Of a DNA stretch of 64,000 nucleotides, positions 9,654 through 18,207 are shown piece after piece. This DNA comes from Mycolicibacterium sp. CH28. Lineage in GTDB: Bacteria; Actinomycetota; Actinomycetes; Mycobacteriales; Mycobacteriaceae. Below the pieces are notes generated by a model, which saw nothing but the letters and a program-made list of their open reading frames with translations, did no database searches and was not told the DNA's origin. Numbering within the stretch: the first letter of the stretch is position 1; each line of letters starts with the position of its first letter. Location: assembly GCF_004745805.1 (NCBI RefSeq), contig NZ_SRLQ01000004.1, positions 1 through 64,000 of the forward strand. Reading direction: 5' to 3'. The position numbers and the translations under genes are program-made.

Positions 9654-11141
9654 ATGGACACCGACGTGATCGTGGTCGGAGCGGGGCCGACGGGCTTGGC
9701 CCTCGCCGGAAGTCTGCTGGCCGCCGGGGTGGCGGTTCGAGTCCTGGACAAGGCGTCGGGTCCGGCGACGACGTCACGGGCGCTGGGATTGCAGCCGCGC
9801 GGCGTCGAGGTTCTGGACCGGCTCGGCGCCCTGGGAGACCTGCCCGGGCGGGCGCTGCCGGTCAACCGGTTGACCGTCGTCGTCGGAGACCGGGAACTGG
9901 CCAGCGTCCGACTCGCCCAGAGCACCACGCTCGACGGGCCGCGGGCGCTGCTGATGTCGCAGGCCGACATCGAGGGCGCGCTGCGCGAACGCCTGGCGGC
10001 GCTGGGGGGCACGGTCGAGTGGGGTCGCGGGGTCAGTGGCGTGATCGTCGGTTCCGACAGCGCGGGAGTCCGGCTCGACGACGGCACCGAACTCGACGCG
10101 CACTGGGTCGTCGGTGCCGACGGAGCCCACAGCGCGGTCCGCAAGATGCTCGACATCGGCTTCCCCGGCGTCCCGCTGGTGGAGCGGTTCCTGCTCGCCG
10201 ACATTCGCGCCGATGTCAACCGGCCGCGCGACGGCGCGACGAGCTGGCTGGGCCGCGACACCATGCTGGCCGCGTTCCCCCTGCCGGGGGCCGACCTGTG
10301 GCGGCTGATGGCGCCCGCACCGCCCGGGTTCGCCGACGACGCGTCGGCGCGGGATATCGCCGACTATCTGACCGGGCAGTTTCCCGCCGGGGCCATCGGC
10401 GCCACCCATGCCGTGGAGTGGACGTCGACCTTCCGTATCCAGCGCCGCCTGGCCGACACCTACCGTCGCGGACGGGTACTGCTGGCCGGCGACGCCGCCC
10501 ACATCCACAGTCCGCTGGGCGGGCAGGGGATGAATACCGGCATCGGGGACGCCGAAAACCTGGCGTGGAAACTCGCGCTGGTGATCTCCGGACGCGCTGA
10601 TGCTCACCTGATCGACAGCTACCAGGCCGAGCGGCGCCCGGTCGCCGAGGATGTGCTCGAAACCACAAGCGGGATAACCCAACTCCTGATGGGTGACGGA
10701 GCGCTCCGGCGCTGGCTGCGCGATCAGGTGGCTGTGCCGCTGCTCAACCGGGAGTGGATGCATCGCCTGGTCACCGACAAGGCCTCGCAGCTGCAGATCT
10801 CCTACCGGCACGGCCCGCTGGGTGCCCACACCCGACTACCCCGGCCTGGACCGCAGCCGGGCGACCGGCTTCCCGATCGCCGGTTGACGGACACGCGCGG
10901 TCGATCGGTGCGGCTCTTCGAGGTGCTCGGAGCGCACTGGGCGCTCGTCGGCCCGGCACACCTGGCGGCGGTGGCCGCAGAACGTCTGGGCGAGTTGGTC
11001 GTCCCGCTCGAGGGCGCAGACGCCGATGCCATGCTGGTGCGCCCCGACGCCCACCTGGCCTGGCGAGGCAGCGACCCGCAACGGCTGCGCGACTGGCTGG
11101 GTACCCACCTGGGTGCCGCGACCGGGATACTCACCCGATGA
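9654..11141 (+). CDS. FAD-dependent aromatic hydroxylase-type monooxygenase
   Basis: A 495-residue class A flavoprotein monooxygenase. Visible marks are the N-terminal Rossmann loop VVGAGPTGLALAG, the central VVGADGAHSAVRK (DG motif) and RVLLAGDAAHIHSPLGGQG (GD motif), followed by a thioredoxin-like C-terminal domain of about 130 residues as in phenol hydroxylase/TfdB/rifampicin monooxygenase relatives. It hydroxylates an aromatic or polyketide-like compound using NAD(P)H and oxygen; the substrate is unknown. It has a strong ribosome binding site (GAGGAGG) and sits directly behind a 34-bp palindrome. The downstream TetR gene overlaps by 4 bases, suggesting a substrate-induced detoxification or catabolic unit. 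Confidence 0.88.
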   Translation: MDTDVIVVGAGPTGLALAGSLLAAGVAVRVLDKASGPATTSRALGLQPRGVEVLDRLGALGDLPGRALPVNRLTVVVGDRELASVRLAQSTTLDGPRALLMSQADIEGALRERLAALGGTVEWGRGVSGVIVGSDSAGVRLDDGTELDAHWVVGADGAHSAVRKMLDIGFPGVPLVERFLLADIRADVNRPRDGATSWLGRDTMLAAFPLPGADLWRLMAPAPPGFADDASARDIADYLTGQFPAGAIGATHAVEWTSTFRIQRRLADTYRRGRVLLAGDAAHIHSPLGGQGMNTGIGDAENLAWKLALVISGRADAHLIDSYQAERRPVAEDVLETTSGITQLLMGDGALRRWLRDQVAVPLLNREWMHRLVTDKASQLQISYRHGPLGAHTRLPRPGPQPGDRLPDRRLTDTRGRSVRLFEVLGAHWALVGPAHLAAVAAERLGELVVPLEGADADAMLVRPDAHLAWRGSDPQRLRDWLGTHLGAATGILTR

Positions 11142-11731
11142 ACGGCGACTGGCGCACCGCCAAAAAGGCGCAGACCCGCCGGTCGATCCAGGACCACGCC
11201 CTGCGGCTGTTCCTGGCGAAAGGCTACGAGGAGACCACCGTCGAGGAGATCGCGACCGCGGCGGGAGTGTCACACATGACCTTCTTCCGCTACTTCCCAC
11301 GCAAGGAAGAGGTCGTCGAATACGACGAGTACGACCCGATCATGGCCGACTTCATCGTCTCTCGCCCACCTGGGGAGTCGCCGCTGGAGGCGGTCCGCGC
11401 GGCGATGCGCGCCGGCCTGGAACAGATTCTGCCGACCGACCGCGAGTCGATCCTGATCCGCACCAACCTGCTGCTGAGCACACCGGCGTTGCAGGCGCGC
11501 AACTGGATTGCCCAGGAGGCCACCCGCGACCTGATCGCGGGTGCACTGTCCCGGCGGGCCGGAGCGCCGGCACCGGACCTGGCCACCAGCGTCCAGGCCG
11601 CCGCGATCGTCGCGGCGTCAGGGGTCGCGATCACCGCGTGGGCGGCCGAAGGCGGCACCCGCGACCTGACCACCGCCGTCGACGACGCGCTGGCAGCGCT
11701 GGCCGCGATCACCACCCCCGGTGCGCCCTGA
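11138..11731 (+). CDS. TetR-family transcriptional regulator
   Basis: A 197-residue regulator with an N-terminal helix-turn-helix (TVEEIATAAGVSHMTFFRYFPRKEEVV, about residues 33-58) and an all-helical ligand domain. The ATG at 11138 overlaps the monooxygenase stop (ATGA); the open frame runs further upstream but only inside the monooxygenase gene. Coupling to the monooxygenase and the palindrome at 9607-9640 suggest that it represses its own operon until a ligand, possibly the monooxygenase substrate, binds. Confidence 0.9.
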   Translation: MNGDWRTAKKAQTRRSIQDHALRLFLAKGYEETTVEEIATAAGVSHMTFFRYFPRKEEVVEYDEYDPIMADFIVSRPPGESPLEAVRAAMRAGLEQILPTDRESILIRTNLLLSTPALQARNWIAQEATRDLIAGALSRRAGAPAPDLATSVQAAAIVAASGVAITAWAAEGGTRDLTTAVDDALAALAAITTPGAP

Positions 11732-11732
11732 G

Positions 11733-12635
11733 TCACAGCGGCAGCAGGATCCCCTTGACACTCGGGTCGGTAGCAAGGAACTGCTGTACCGCAGGGTCTT
11801 TGAACGTCTCGACCAGCTTCTTGATGTTGTCGGTATCGGCCCAGCGGCTGCCGATGGTCAGCTGCCCGGCGAACTCGTCAGGGGCGGGCGGAGCGAAGAT
11901 CTCCTGCTGCAGGGGCACCTTGGCGGCCAGGTAGTACTCGGTGTAGCCCACCGCGGCATCCAGATCGGGCAACGAGCGGGACTGCGCCGCGAAGTCCAGC
12001 AGAGTGAACTTCAGGTTCTTCGGGTTGCCCACGATGTCCTTCTGGGTGGCGTTCCACTTGTCGACATTGGGATTCAGGGTGATCAGGCCGGCGCGTTCCA
12101 GCAGCCACAGTCCCTGAGCCTCGTTGGCCGGGTCGGAGTACAGCGAAACGTTGGCGCCGTCGGGCAGCTGACGGACATCGCTGTACTTGTCCGACCAGAT
12201 GCCGAAGCCCCACCGGAACACCGGAGTGGCCGCCTCCTCGCGGAAATCGGGGTTGGCCTCGAGTACCTGACCCAGCCACAACTTGTGCTGATAGATGGTG
12301 CCCGCCACCTCACCGTCGCTGACCGCGCGGTTGATGGTGTTGCTGTCGGCCAGTCCGCGGAAGGCCACCTTGATGCCATGCTTGGGGGCCACCTCGCGGC
12401 TGATGTACTCGATCAGCGCCTGCTCGGCCGCGTTGCCCTCGTTGGTGGCCACCACCAGTGTGGCGCCCGGAATCTCGTTGGCGGATTTCGTCTTTCCGAA
12501 GAAGAAGTAGCGGCCGGCGACGATCGCCACGATCACGACGGCCAGACCCGCCGCGATCCAGATCCGCTTCGGCCGCTTGCGGAGTTCGAAGCCGTGGTCG
12601 TCGGGACTCTGAACCGGGGTGTCGGTGGTGGTCAT
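11733..12635 (-). CDS. NlpA/MetQ-family ABC substrate-binding protein, membrane-anchored (paralogue 1)
   Basis: A 300-residue MetQ-type solute-binding protein. Instead of a lipobox it has a basic cytoplasmic start (RKRPKR) and one transmembrane helix (about 27-48), so it would be anchored by an uncleaved signal. The domain contains NLKFTLLDFAAQSRSLPDL and AAVGYTEYYLA, shared nearly word for word with the second paralogue at 14498-15406. Its ATG overlaps the metI stop, so it is the third gene of a metN-metI-binding-protein operon. MetQ relatives bind methionine or related sulfur compounds; the actual ligand is not shown. Confidence 0.85.
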   Translation of the reverse strand: MTTTDTPVQSPDDHGFELRKRPKRIWIAAGLAVVIVAIVAGRYFFFGKTKSANEIPGATLVVATNEGNAAEQALIEYISREVAPKHGIKVAFRGLADSNTINRAVSDGEVAGTIYQHKLWLGQVLEANPDFREEAATPVFRWGFGIWSDKYSDVRQLPDGANVSLYSDPANEAQGLWLLERAGLITLNPNVDKWNATQKDIVGNPKNLKFTLLDFAAQSRSLPDLDAAVGYTEYYLAAKVPLQQEIFAPPAPDEFAGQLTIGSRWADTDNIKKLVETFKDPAVQQFLATDPSVKGILLPL

Positions 12636-13345
12636 GCGTTGACGGTTCCTTTCAGACGGGCATGCGGGGTGGTGAAGCGGACCAATGCGTCGCCGACGAG
12701 TTGCACCGCGGCGACGGTGAGCACCAGGATCACGATGGTCGCGAGCATGACGCCCTGATCGAAGCGCTGGTAGCCGTAGGTGACGGCGACATAACCGATT
12801 CCACCGGCACCGATGGTTCCGGCGATGGCCGAGTACTCGATCATCGCGATGATGTTGATGGTGAGGCCGCCCAGGATGGACGGGATCGCCTCGTTGAGTT
12901 GGGCGGTGCGGATGATCTGAAACCGGGAGCCGCCGGAGGCGCGGGCGACCCTGACCACCGACGGCGGCACCGAACGCAGCGAGTTCTCGACGATTCGGGT
13001 GAAGAACGCGATACCGGCCAGCGACATCGGCACTACCGCGGCCGCAATACCGATATTGGTGCCGGTGATGAACCGGGTGAACGGCATGATGGCGGCCATC
13101 AGGATCAGGAACGGCAGCGAGCGGCCGATGCTGATAATCCAGCTCAACACCGTGTGCAGTGCCGGGTTTTCGAACAGACCACCGGGTGCGAGATTGTGGA
13201 CGAGTGCACCCAGCGGCACCCCGACCAGGACGACGATCGTCATCACGATGCCGACCATGATCAGCGTGTCCAGCAGGGCCGGAAACAGCAGCCCGGGCAG
13301 CTCGTTGACCGGGACCTTGGCGTTGGCCAGCAGAGTCTCGGTCAC
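12632..13345 (-). CDS. metI: MetI-type ABC transporter permease
   Basis: A 237-residue inner-membrane permease with about five or six transmembrane helices and the EAA-type loop ASGGSRFQIIRTAQLNEAIPSILGG that docks on the ATPase. The GTG at 13345 overlaps the metN stop (GTGA); longer frames upstream lie inside metN. Together with MetN and the binding protein it forms a complete importer. Confidence 0.9.
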   Translation of the reverse strand: MTETLLANAKVPVNELPGLLFPALLDTLIMVGIVMTIVVLVGVPLGALVHNLAPGGLFENPALHTVLSWIISIGRSLPFLILMAAIMPFTRFITGTNIGIAAAVVPMSLAGIAFFTRIVENSLRSVPPSVVRVARASGGSRFQIIRTAQLNEAIPSILGGLTINIIAMIEYSAIAGTIGAGGIGYVAVTYGYQRFDQGVMLATIVILVLTVAAVQLVGDALVRFTTPHARLKGTVNA

Positions 13346-14337
13346 GCCGCGCCCCGCAGTCGCTGCTCGCCGGTGGACAGGCCGTAGCGGGCCAACACGT
13401 CGCCGGCCCGCTCGGACAGCTCGGCGGGGACACCCAGCGTCGCCGATCCGACGGTGACACCGTGGACCTGCTGGACCGACGCGCCGAGCACGGCAATCGG
13501 TGCGCCGAGGTCGGCCGATGCGCGCGCGATCCAGTCCGAGGGTACGGCGGGCGAATCGTAGACGACCTGCCACACACGCTGGCCGGTGGCGGCACCGCTC
13601 GGGATGCCCTGCGGGCGCAGCTCAGCGCCGAGCGCGGAGTCGGGATCAGTGAGAAGCCTTACCAAATGGCCGGATTCGGCGATTCTGCCATGATCCAGCC
13701 GCGCCACCGAGTCGGCGATCTTGAGCACAGTGTCCATCTCGTGGGTGATGAACACGATGGACAGATTCAGGTCGTCGCGCAATTCGCGCAACAGCTCGAC
13801 CACCGAGTCTGTGGTCGTCGGATCCAGGCCCGCAGTGGCCTCGTCGGAAAGCAGAACCGAGGGGCGCAGCGCCAGTGCGCGGGCGATACCGACGCGCTGC
13901 TTCTGCCCACCCGACAGCTGGAACGGGTAGTGGTTGGCCCGATTCGACAGCCCGACGCGGTCGAGCAGCTCGGCGACGCGCTTGCGGGCTTCGGCCGCGG
14001 TGACGCCGAGGTACTCCAGTGGCAGTGCGACGTTTTCTGCCGCAGTGCGCCGTTCGAACAGGCCGGCGGACTGGAAAACGGTGCCGATCCGGCGACGTGC
14101 CACCCGCAGCTTCTGCGACGACAGTGTGGTCAGGTCCTCGCCGTTGACCACCACCGAGCCCGATGTCGGCAGCGTGAGCAGGTTGATGCATTCGGCCAAC
14201 GTGCTTTTTCCTGCCCCGCTTGGCCCGACCACGGCCAGGATCTCGCCGGCGTCGACGCGGAAAGTGATGCGGTCTAGCACCACGGTGCGGTTATCGCCGC
14301 TACCGTAAATTTTGGTCAGCTCGGTCAGTTCAATCAT
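13342..14337 (-). CDS. metN: MetN-type ABC transporter ATP-binding protein with NIL domain
   Basis: A 331-residue ATPase. Walker A GPSGAGKST, signature LSGGQKQRVGIARAL and Walker B VLLSDEATAGLDP are complete. A C-terminal NIL-type domain of about 90 residues follows (RVWQVVYDSPA onward), which in MetN proteins senses methionine and inhibits transport. The ATG at 14337 (MIELTELTK) is preferred over one 10 codons upstream because AGAAGGG stands just before it. First gene of the metN-metI-binding protein operon, divergent from a second binding-protein gene. Confidence 0.9.
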   Translation of the reverse strand: MIELTELTKIYGSGDNRTVVLDRITFRVDAGEILAVVGPSGAGKSTLAECINLLTLPTSGSVVVNGEDLTTLSSQKLRVARRRIGTVFQSAGLFERRTAAENVALPLEYLGVTAAEARKRVAELLDRVGLSNRANHYPFQLSGGQKQRVGIARALALRPSVLLSDEATAGLDPTTTDSVVELLRELRDDLNLSIVFITHEMDTVLKIADSVARLDHGRIAESGHLVRLLTDPDSALGAELRPQGIPSGAATGQRVWQVVYDSPAVPSDWIARASADLGAPIAVLGASVQQVHGVTVGSATLGVPAELSERAGDVLARYGLSTGEQRLRGAA

Positions 14338-14421
14338 GGGAGCCCTTCTGAAACGGATTATGGGCAAGCGTCATCGCCATTGCGCAACAACACTGTCAAC
14401 GCGCGGATCCGGCTGACACCA

Positions 14422-14456
14422 TTGCGATCACGGTGAGTCGATCGCGATGATCGCAA
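14422..14456. promoter_or_regulatory. Inverted repeat TTGCGATCA / TGATCGCAA between divergent transporter operons
   Basis: Perfect 9-bp arms at 14422-14430 and 14448-14456 separated by 17 bases, in the 160-base gap between metN (minus strand) and the second binding-protein gene (plus strand), 42-76 bases upstream of the ATG at 14498. The position suits an operator controlling both directions; no regulator gene lies next to it, so the protein would be encoded elsewhere. Confidence 0.55.
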
Positions 14457-14497
14457 CCCTGGGCGGGCCGTCGCGGGTGCTACATGCTTCTGGACGT

Positions 14498-15406
14498 ATG
14501 AGCATCGACGAGTCGGTATCGGCCCAGCCGCACGGCTTCACCCTTAAGAAGCGGCGCAGGTGGCCCTACGTGGTCATCGCCGTTGTTGTGATCATCTCAG
14601 CGGCAATATATTTCGTTGTCCAGCGCGGTAGCGGAACTACGTCGGCGAATGAAACGCCTGGCGCCACATTGGATGTCGTATACCTGGACTCCAACCCGGC
14701 GGAAAAGGCGATCATCGAGTACATCGCCACCAACGTCGCCCCGGATTACAACGTCAAGGTCGGCGCGGTCGGGCTGGGCGACAGCACCCAGATAAACCAG
14801 GCGATCAGCGACGGTCGCTACGCCGGCACGATCTTCCAGCACCGGCACTGGCTGCAGCAGGTGCTCGACGCCAACCCCGGGTTCAAGGAGCAGGCCGCCA
14901 CCGGACCGGTCTTCCACTGGGTGTTCGGCATTTGGTCGGACAAGTACCGGACCCCGCAGGAGATCCCGGACGGTGCGACGGTGTCGCTGCTGGCCGACCC
15001 CGCCAACAACGCGCAGGGCATCTGGTATCTGGCCCAGGCCGGGCTGGTCACCCTGCGTCCCGATGCTGACATCACCGCATTGACCACCAAAGACATCGTC
15101 GCAAACCCGAAGAACCTCAAGTTCACGCTGCTGGACTTCGGCGCCCAGCCACGGGCGCTGCCCGATCTCGACGCGATCGTCGGGTACGCGGAGTCGTTCC
15201 TGGCCGCCGGGGTGAGTGAGGACAAACTGATCTTCGCGCCCAAGTCACCCGACGAGTTCGCGTCGGTGCTCACGGTCGGCAGCAGATACGTCGACACGGA
15301 GAACGTCAAGAACCTGATCAAGGCGTTCAAGGACCCGCGGGTGCAGCAGTTCATCGCCACCGATCCCGAGGTGAAAAAGCTCGCGCTGCCGGGTGATCCG
15401 GCATGA
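14498..15406 (+). CDS. NlpA/MetQ-family ABC substrate-binding protein, membrane-anchored (paralogue 2)
   Basis: A 302-residue paralogue of the binding protein at 11733-12635, with the same layout: polar start, KKRRR, one transmembrane helix (about 27-48), then a MetQ-type domain with NLKFTLLDFGAQPRALPDL. No lipobox cysteine. The ATG at 14498 is preferred over one 17 codons upstream because it begins the conserved N-terminus. It overlaps the FMN monooxygenase gene by ATGA at 15403. It probably shares the MetNI channel encoded divergently and widens the range of sulfur compounds taken up. Confidence 0.85.
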   Translation: MSIDESVSAQPHGFTLKKRRRWPYVVIAVVVIISAAIYFVVQRGSGTTSANETPGATLDVVYLDSNPAEKAIIEYIATNVAPDYNVKVGAVGLGDSTQINQAISDGRYAGTIFQHRHWLQQVLDANPGFKEQAATGPVFHWVFGIWSDKYRTPQEIPDGATVSLLADPANNAQGIWYLAQAGLVTLRPDADITALTTKDIVANPKNLKFTLLDFGAQPRALPDLDAIVGYAESFLAAGVSEDKLIFAPKSPDEFASVLTVGSRYVDTENVKNLIKAFKDPRVQQFIATDPEVKKLALPGDPA

Positions 15407-16740
15407 GCCGCCGGGAACTGCATCTGGGTGTCAACGTCCTGTCCGACGGGATGCACCCGGCAGCATGGCAGCACCCCGGCGCCGATCCGAATTGGTTCAC
15501 CGACCTGTCGTACTGGATCGAGGTGGCGCGCATCGCCGAGCGCGGGACGCTGGACGCGCTGTTCCTGGCCGATAGCTCGTCGTTGTTCCAGCGGCCCGAC
15601 GAGCCGTTGGTGGCGCCGCCGCTGGCGCTCGATCCGCTGATACTGCTCTCGGCGTTGGCCTCGGCGACGACGCATCTGGGCTTGATCGGGACGGTGTCGA
15701 CGTCGTTCGAGGAGCCCTACAACGTGGCGCGCCGGTTTGCCTCGCTGGACCATCTCAGCCGCGGGCGGGTGGCGTGGAACGTGGTGACCAGCAGCGACCC
15801 GTACGCGTGGAACAACTTCGGCGGCGGAGCGCAACCCGACCGCGAGCAGCGTTACGCCCGGGCGGCGGAGTTCATCGATGTGGTTCGGGCGCTGTGGGAT
15901 TCGTGGGACGACGACGCTGTCCTGGCAGACAAGGCGACCGGTGCGTTCAGCCGGCCCGGCGCCATCCGCACTATCGATCATCGCGGCGAGTTCTTCTCGG
16001 TCGACGGACCGCTGACACTGCCCCGGTCGCCGCAGGGGCACCCGGTGCTGTTCCAGGCGGGCGGCTCGACCGGGGGCCTGGATTTGGCGGCGCGGTATGC
16101 CGACGGGGTATTCGCTGCGCAGGCGTCGCTGCCGGACGCGTTGCGCAACGCCGCGGACTTGCGTTCGCGGACGGCGGCCTACGGCCGGCCGCAAGATGCG
16201 ATCCGGATCATGCCGGGCCTGTCGTTCGTCTTGGGCAGCACCGAGGCGGAGGCGCGGCGGCGCAACGACGAACTCAACGAGCTGGCTGGCGATCGGCGGC
16301 TGGCGCACCTGGCCGGGCAGTTGTCGGTGGACCCCGCCGAGCTGGACTGGGACAAGCCCTTGCCGCAGTGGCTGCTGGACGGCGCGGTGACCGACACCGG
16401 GTCGCAGGGGGCGCGCGACATCGTGGTGAATGTGGCGCGGCGCGAACACCTGACGGTGCGCGAGCTGCTGGACCGGGTGATCACCTGGCATCGGCTGGTC
16501 GTGGGCGGCCCGGAGCAGATCGCCGATGCGATCGAGGAATGGTTCGTCGCGGGGGCGGTCGACGGGTTCAACCTGATGCCCGACGTGTTCCCGTCGGGGC
16601 TCGAGCTGTTCGTCGACCATGTGGTGCCGATCCTGCGGGCCCGCGGCCTGTTCCGGCGGGAATACACCGCGACGACCTTGCGGGGCCATCTGGGGTTGAC
16701 CCGACTGCCGGACCGGCGGGTGGCGGCGCGGGCGGGGTGA
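15403..16740 (+). CDS. NtaA/DmoA/SnaA-family FMN-dependent monooxygenase (luciferase-like)
   Basis: A 445-residue bacterial-luciferase-fold monooxygenase. Family marks include the N-terminal HPAAWQHPGAD and YWIEVARIAERGTLDALFLAD, then NVVTSSDPYAWNNFGG, and HPVLFQAGGSTGG. These enzymes use FMNH2 from a separate reductase to oxidise small amines, sulfides or sulfones (nitrilotriacetate, dimethylsulfide, dibenzothiophene sulfone). Translational coupling to a MetQ-like binding protein favours an organosulfur substrate, but this is inference. No FMN reductase gene is adjacent. Confidence 0.85.
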   Translation: MSRRELHLGVNVLSDGMHPAAWQHPGADPNWFTDLSYWIEVARIAERGTLDALFLADSSSLFQRPDEPLVAPPLALDPLILLSALASATTHLGLIGTVSTSFEEPYNVARRFASLDHLSRGRVAWNVVTSSDPYAWNNFGGGAQPDREQRYARAAEFIDVVRALWDSWDDDAVLADKATGAFSRPGAIRTIDHRGEFFSVDGPLTLPRSPQGHPVLFQAGGSTGGLDLAARYADGVFAAQASLPDALRNAADLRSRTAAYGRPQDAIRIMPGLSFVLGSTEAEARRRNDELNELAGDRRLAHLAGQLSVDPAELDWDKPLPQWLLDGAVTDTGSQGARDIVVNVARREHLTVRELLDRVITWHRLVVGGPEQIADAIEEWFVAGAVDGFNLMPDVFPSGLELFVDHVVPILRARGLFRREYTATTLRGHLGLTRLPDRRVAARAG

Positions 16741-16746
16741 CGGTCC

Positions 16747-16773
16747 AACGCGCGGCCGGCGGGTGCGCGCGTT
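16747..16773. terminator. Possible terminator hairpin
   Basis: AACGCGC at 16747-16753 pairs with GCGCGTT at 16767-16773 over a 13-base GC-rich loop, 7 bases after the monooxygenase stop and just before the deaminase gene. There is no T-run, so termination is only suggested. Confidence 0.35.
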
Positions 16774-16783
16774 AGCGTGGGCC

Positions 16784-17365
16784 ATGCCGACGATTGCAGC
16801 GCGCCTGCTGGATGTGATGGAGCACGAGATCCTGCCGCTGACCGACCGTGGTGTCGCGGCGGGCAACAAGGTGTTCGGGGCGGCGATCCTGCGCAAGTCG
16901 GACCTGTCGGTGGTGGTCGCCGAGACCAATGGTGAGATCGAGAATCCGTTGTGGCACGGTGAAATTCACACGCTGAAGCGGTTCTACGAGCTGACCGGCC
17001 GGCCGCCGGCGGGCGATCTGGTGTTCCTGTCCACCCACGAGCCCTGCACGATGTGCATGTCGGCGATCACCTGGGCGGGGTTCGACAACTTCTTCTATTT
17101 CTTCAGCCACGAGGATTCCCGGGACAGCTTCGCGATCCCGCACGATTTGAAGATTCTGCAGGAGGTGTTCGGCCTACCACCGGGCGGCTACCGGCGCAGC
17201 AATGCGTTCTGGTCGGCCTATTCCATCCCGGAACTGGTCGAATCCGAACCCGAACCCCTGCGCGCCCAATTGCGGCAGCAGCAGGACCAGATCCGGAAGC
17301 GCTATGAGTTGCTCTCCCAGAAGTACCAGGAATCCAAGGGCGACAACGCTATTCCGCTGAGCTGA
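16784..17365 (+). CDS. Zinc-dependent nucleoside/CMP-dCMP deaminase-like protein
   Basis: A 193-residue cytidine-deaminase-fold protein with both zinc motifs: HGEIHT (HAE-like, about residue 55) and PCTMC (about 85). Nucleoside deaminases of this group are usually 150-190 residues; here a charged, Gln-rich C-terminal helix (about 160-190) is added. The chosen start MPTIAARLL has no clear ribosome binding site and may be leaderless; an in-frame ATG lies 7 codons upstream. Base or nucleoside specificity is not visible. It is not obviously coupled to its neighbours. Confidence 0.75.
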   Translation: MPTIAARLLDVMEHEILPLTDRGVAAGNKVFGAAILRKSDLSVVVAETNGEIENPLWHGEIHTLKRFYELTGRPPAGDLVFLSTHEPCTMCMSAITWAGFDNFFYFFSHEDSRDSFAIPHDLKILQEVFGLPPGGYRRSNAFWSAYSIPELVESEPEPLRAQLRQQQDQIRKRYELLSQKYQESKGDNAIPLS

Positions 17366-17366
17366 C

Positions 17367-18134
17367 TCAGTCGGCCAGCACACCTGCGCGGCGCATCGCG
17401 GTGGTGATCAGCTCGAAGTCGATGGTGCCGTGCTCGCGGGCCAGCGCGTCGGCGTCGTCGCCGCGGCCCGCGCCGATCGCGGCCACCATCTCTTCGTGCT
17501 CATGCAGTGCACGAAGCTCCCTCGTGCGCATCGTCGCGGGCTCACCCCAGAGGTGGGCGGGCGAACCGATGCTGACCGTCGCCTTCAGATCGAGGAGGAG
17601 TTGCTTGAGCACGTCGTTGTGGGCGGCATCCATGATCGCCAGGTGGAACCGGCTGTCGGCCTGCTGGGCTGCCAGCCCCGTACCGGCCGTCCGATAGGTC
17701 TCCAGCCCGGCCCGCATCAGCACGAGGTCCGACTCGGTCCGTGACTCGGCCGCGGCGCGGGCGAGGACGCCCTGCAGCCGGCACATGGCGTCATAACGGT
17801 CCCGCAGCTCACCGAGCCGCATACTCAGCGTCCGGCCCACCGCATCGGTGGAGGACTCCGGCCACTGGTCCAGGACATAGGAGCCACCGCCGCGGCCCCG
17901 GCGGGTCTCCAGCAGTCCGCGCTCCACCAACCGGGCCAGCGCGGCGCGCACCGTCATCCGTCCCACACCGAGTGAGGCGGCGAGCTCGCGCTCCACCGGC
18001 AACCGAGCCCCGGGCAGATACTCGCCGATCGCGATGGCCGTGATGAGCCGGTCGGTGATCTCGTCGACCCGCGACGGCGAGTCCAGCTGCTGTCCGAGCA
18101 GGCCCGGGCCAGTCAACGCACCGTCATGAGCCAT
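17367..18134 (-). CDS. FadR-type GntR-family regulator
   Basis: A 255-residue regulator with an N-terminal winged helix (GARLPVERELAASLGVGRMTVRAALARL, about residues 42-69) and a C-terminal all-helical FCD ligand domain with FHLAIMDAAHN. It is divergent from a hydrolase-permease pair, with a TGG-N5-CCA dyad between them, so it probably represses that pair. The ligand is unknown. Confidence 0.88.
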   Translation of the reverse strand: MAHDGALTGPGLLGQQLDSPSRVDEITDRLITAIAIGEYLPGARLPVERELAASLGVGRMTVRAALARLVERGLLETRRGRGGGSYVLDQWPESSTDAVGRTLSMRLGELRDRYDAMCRLQGVLARAAAESRTESDLVLMRAGLETYRTAGTGLAAQQADSRFHLAIMDAAHNDVLKQLLLDLKATVSIGSPAHLWGEPATMRTRELRALHEHEEMVAAIGAGRGDDADALAREHGTIDFELITTAMRRAGVLAD

Positions 18135-18177
18135 GGGCCGCGTCCCCCTTCGTCACCATGATGTTAAATCCCATTCA

Positions 18178-18190
18178 ATGGTCTTGCCAT
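18178..18190. promoter_or_regulatory. Candidate GntR operator ATGG-N5-CCAT
   Basis: ATGGTCTTGCCAT lies between the FadR-type GntR gene and the divergent hydrolase gene, 18 bases before its first ATG. TGG-N5-CCA is the outer shape of known FadR sites. Only one short copy is seen, so the call is tentative. Confidence 0.4.
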
Positions 18191-18207
18191 GAGACCTTTA
18201 CCGGTTC

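Noticed and set aside
14818..16929. A 703-codon minus-strand open frame
   Set aside because: It runs opposite the binding protein and FMN monooxygenase genes, which have full family motifs; the antisense product resembles nothing.
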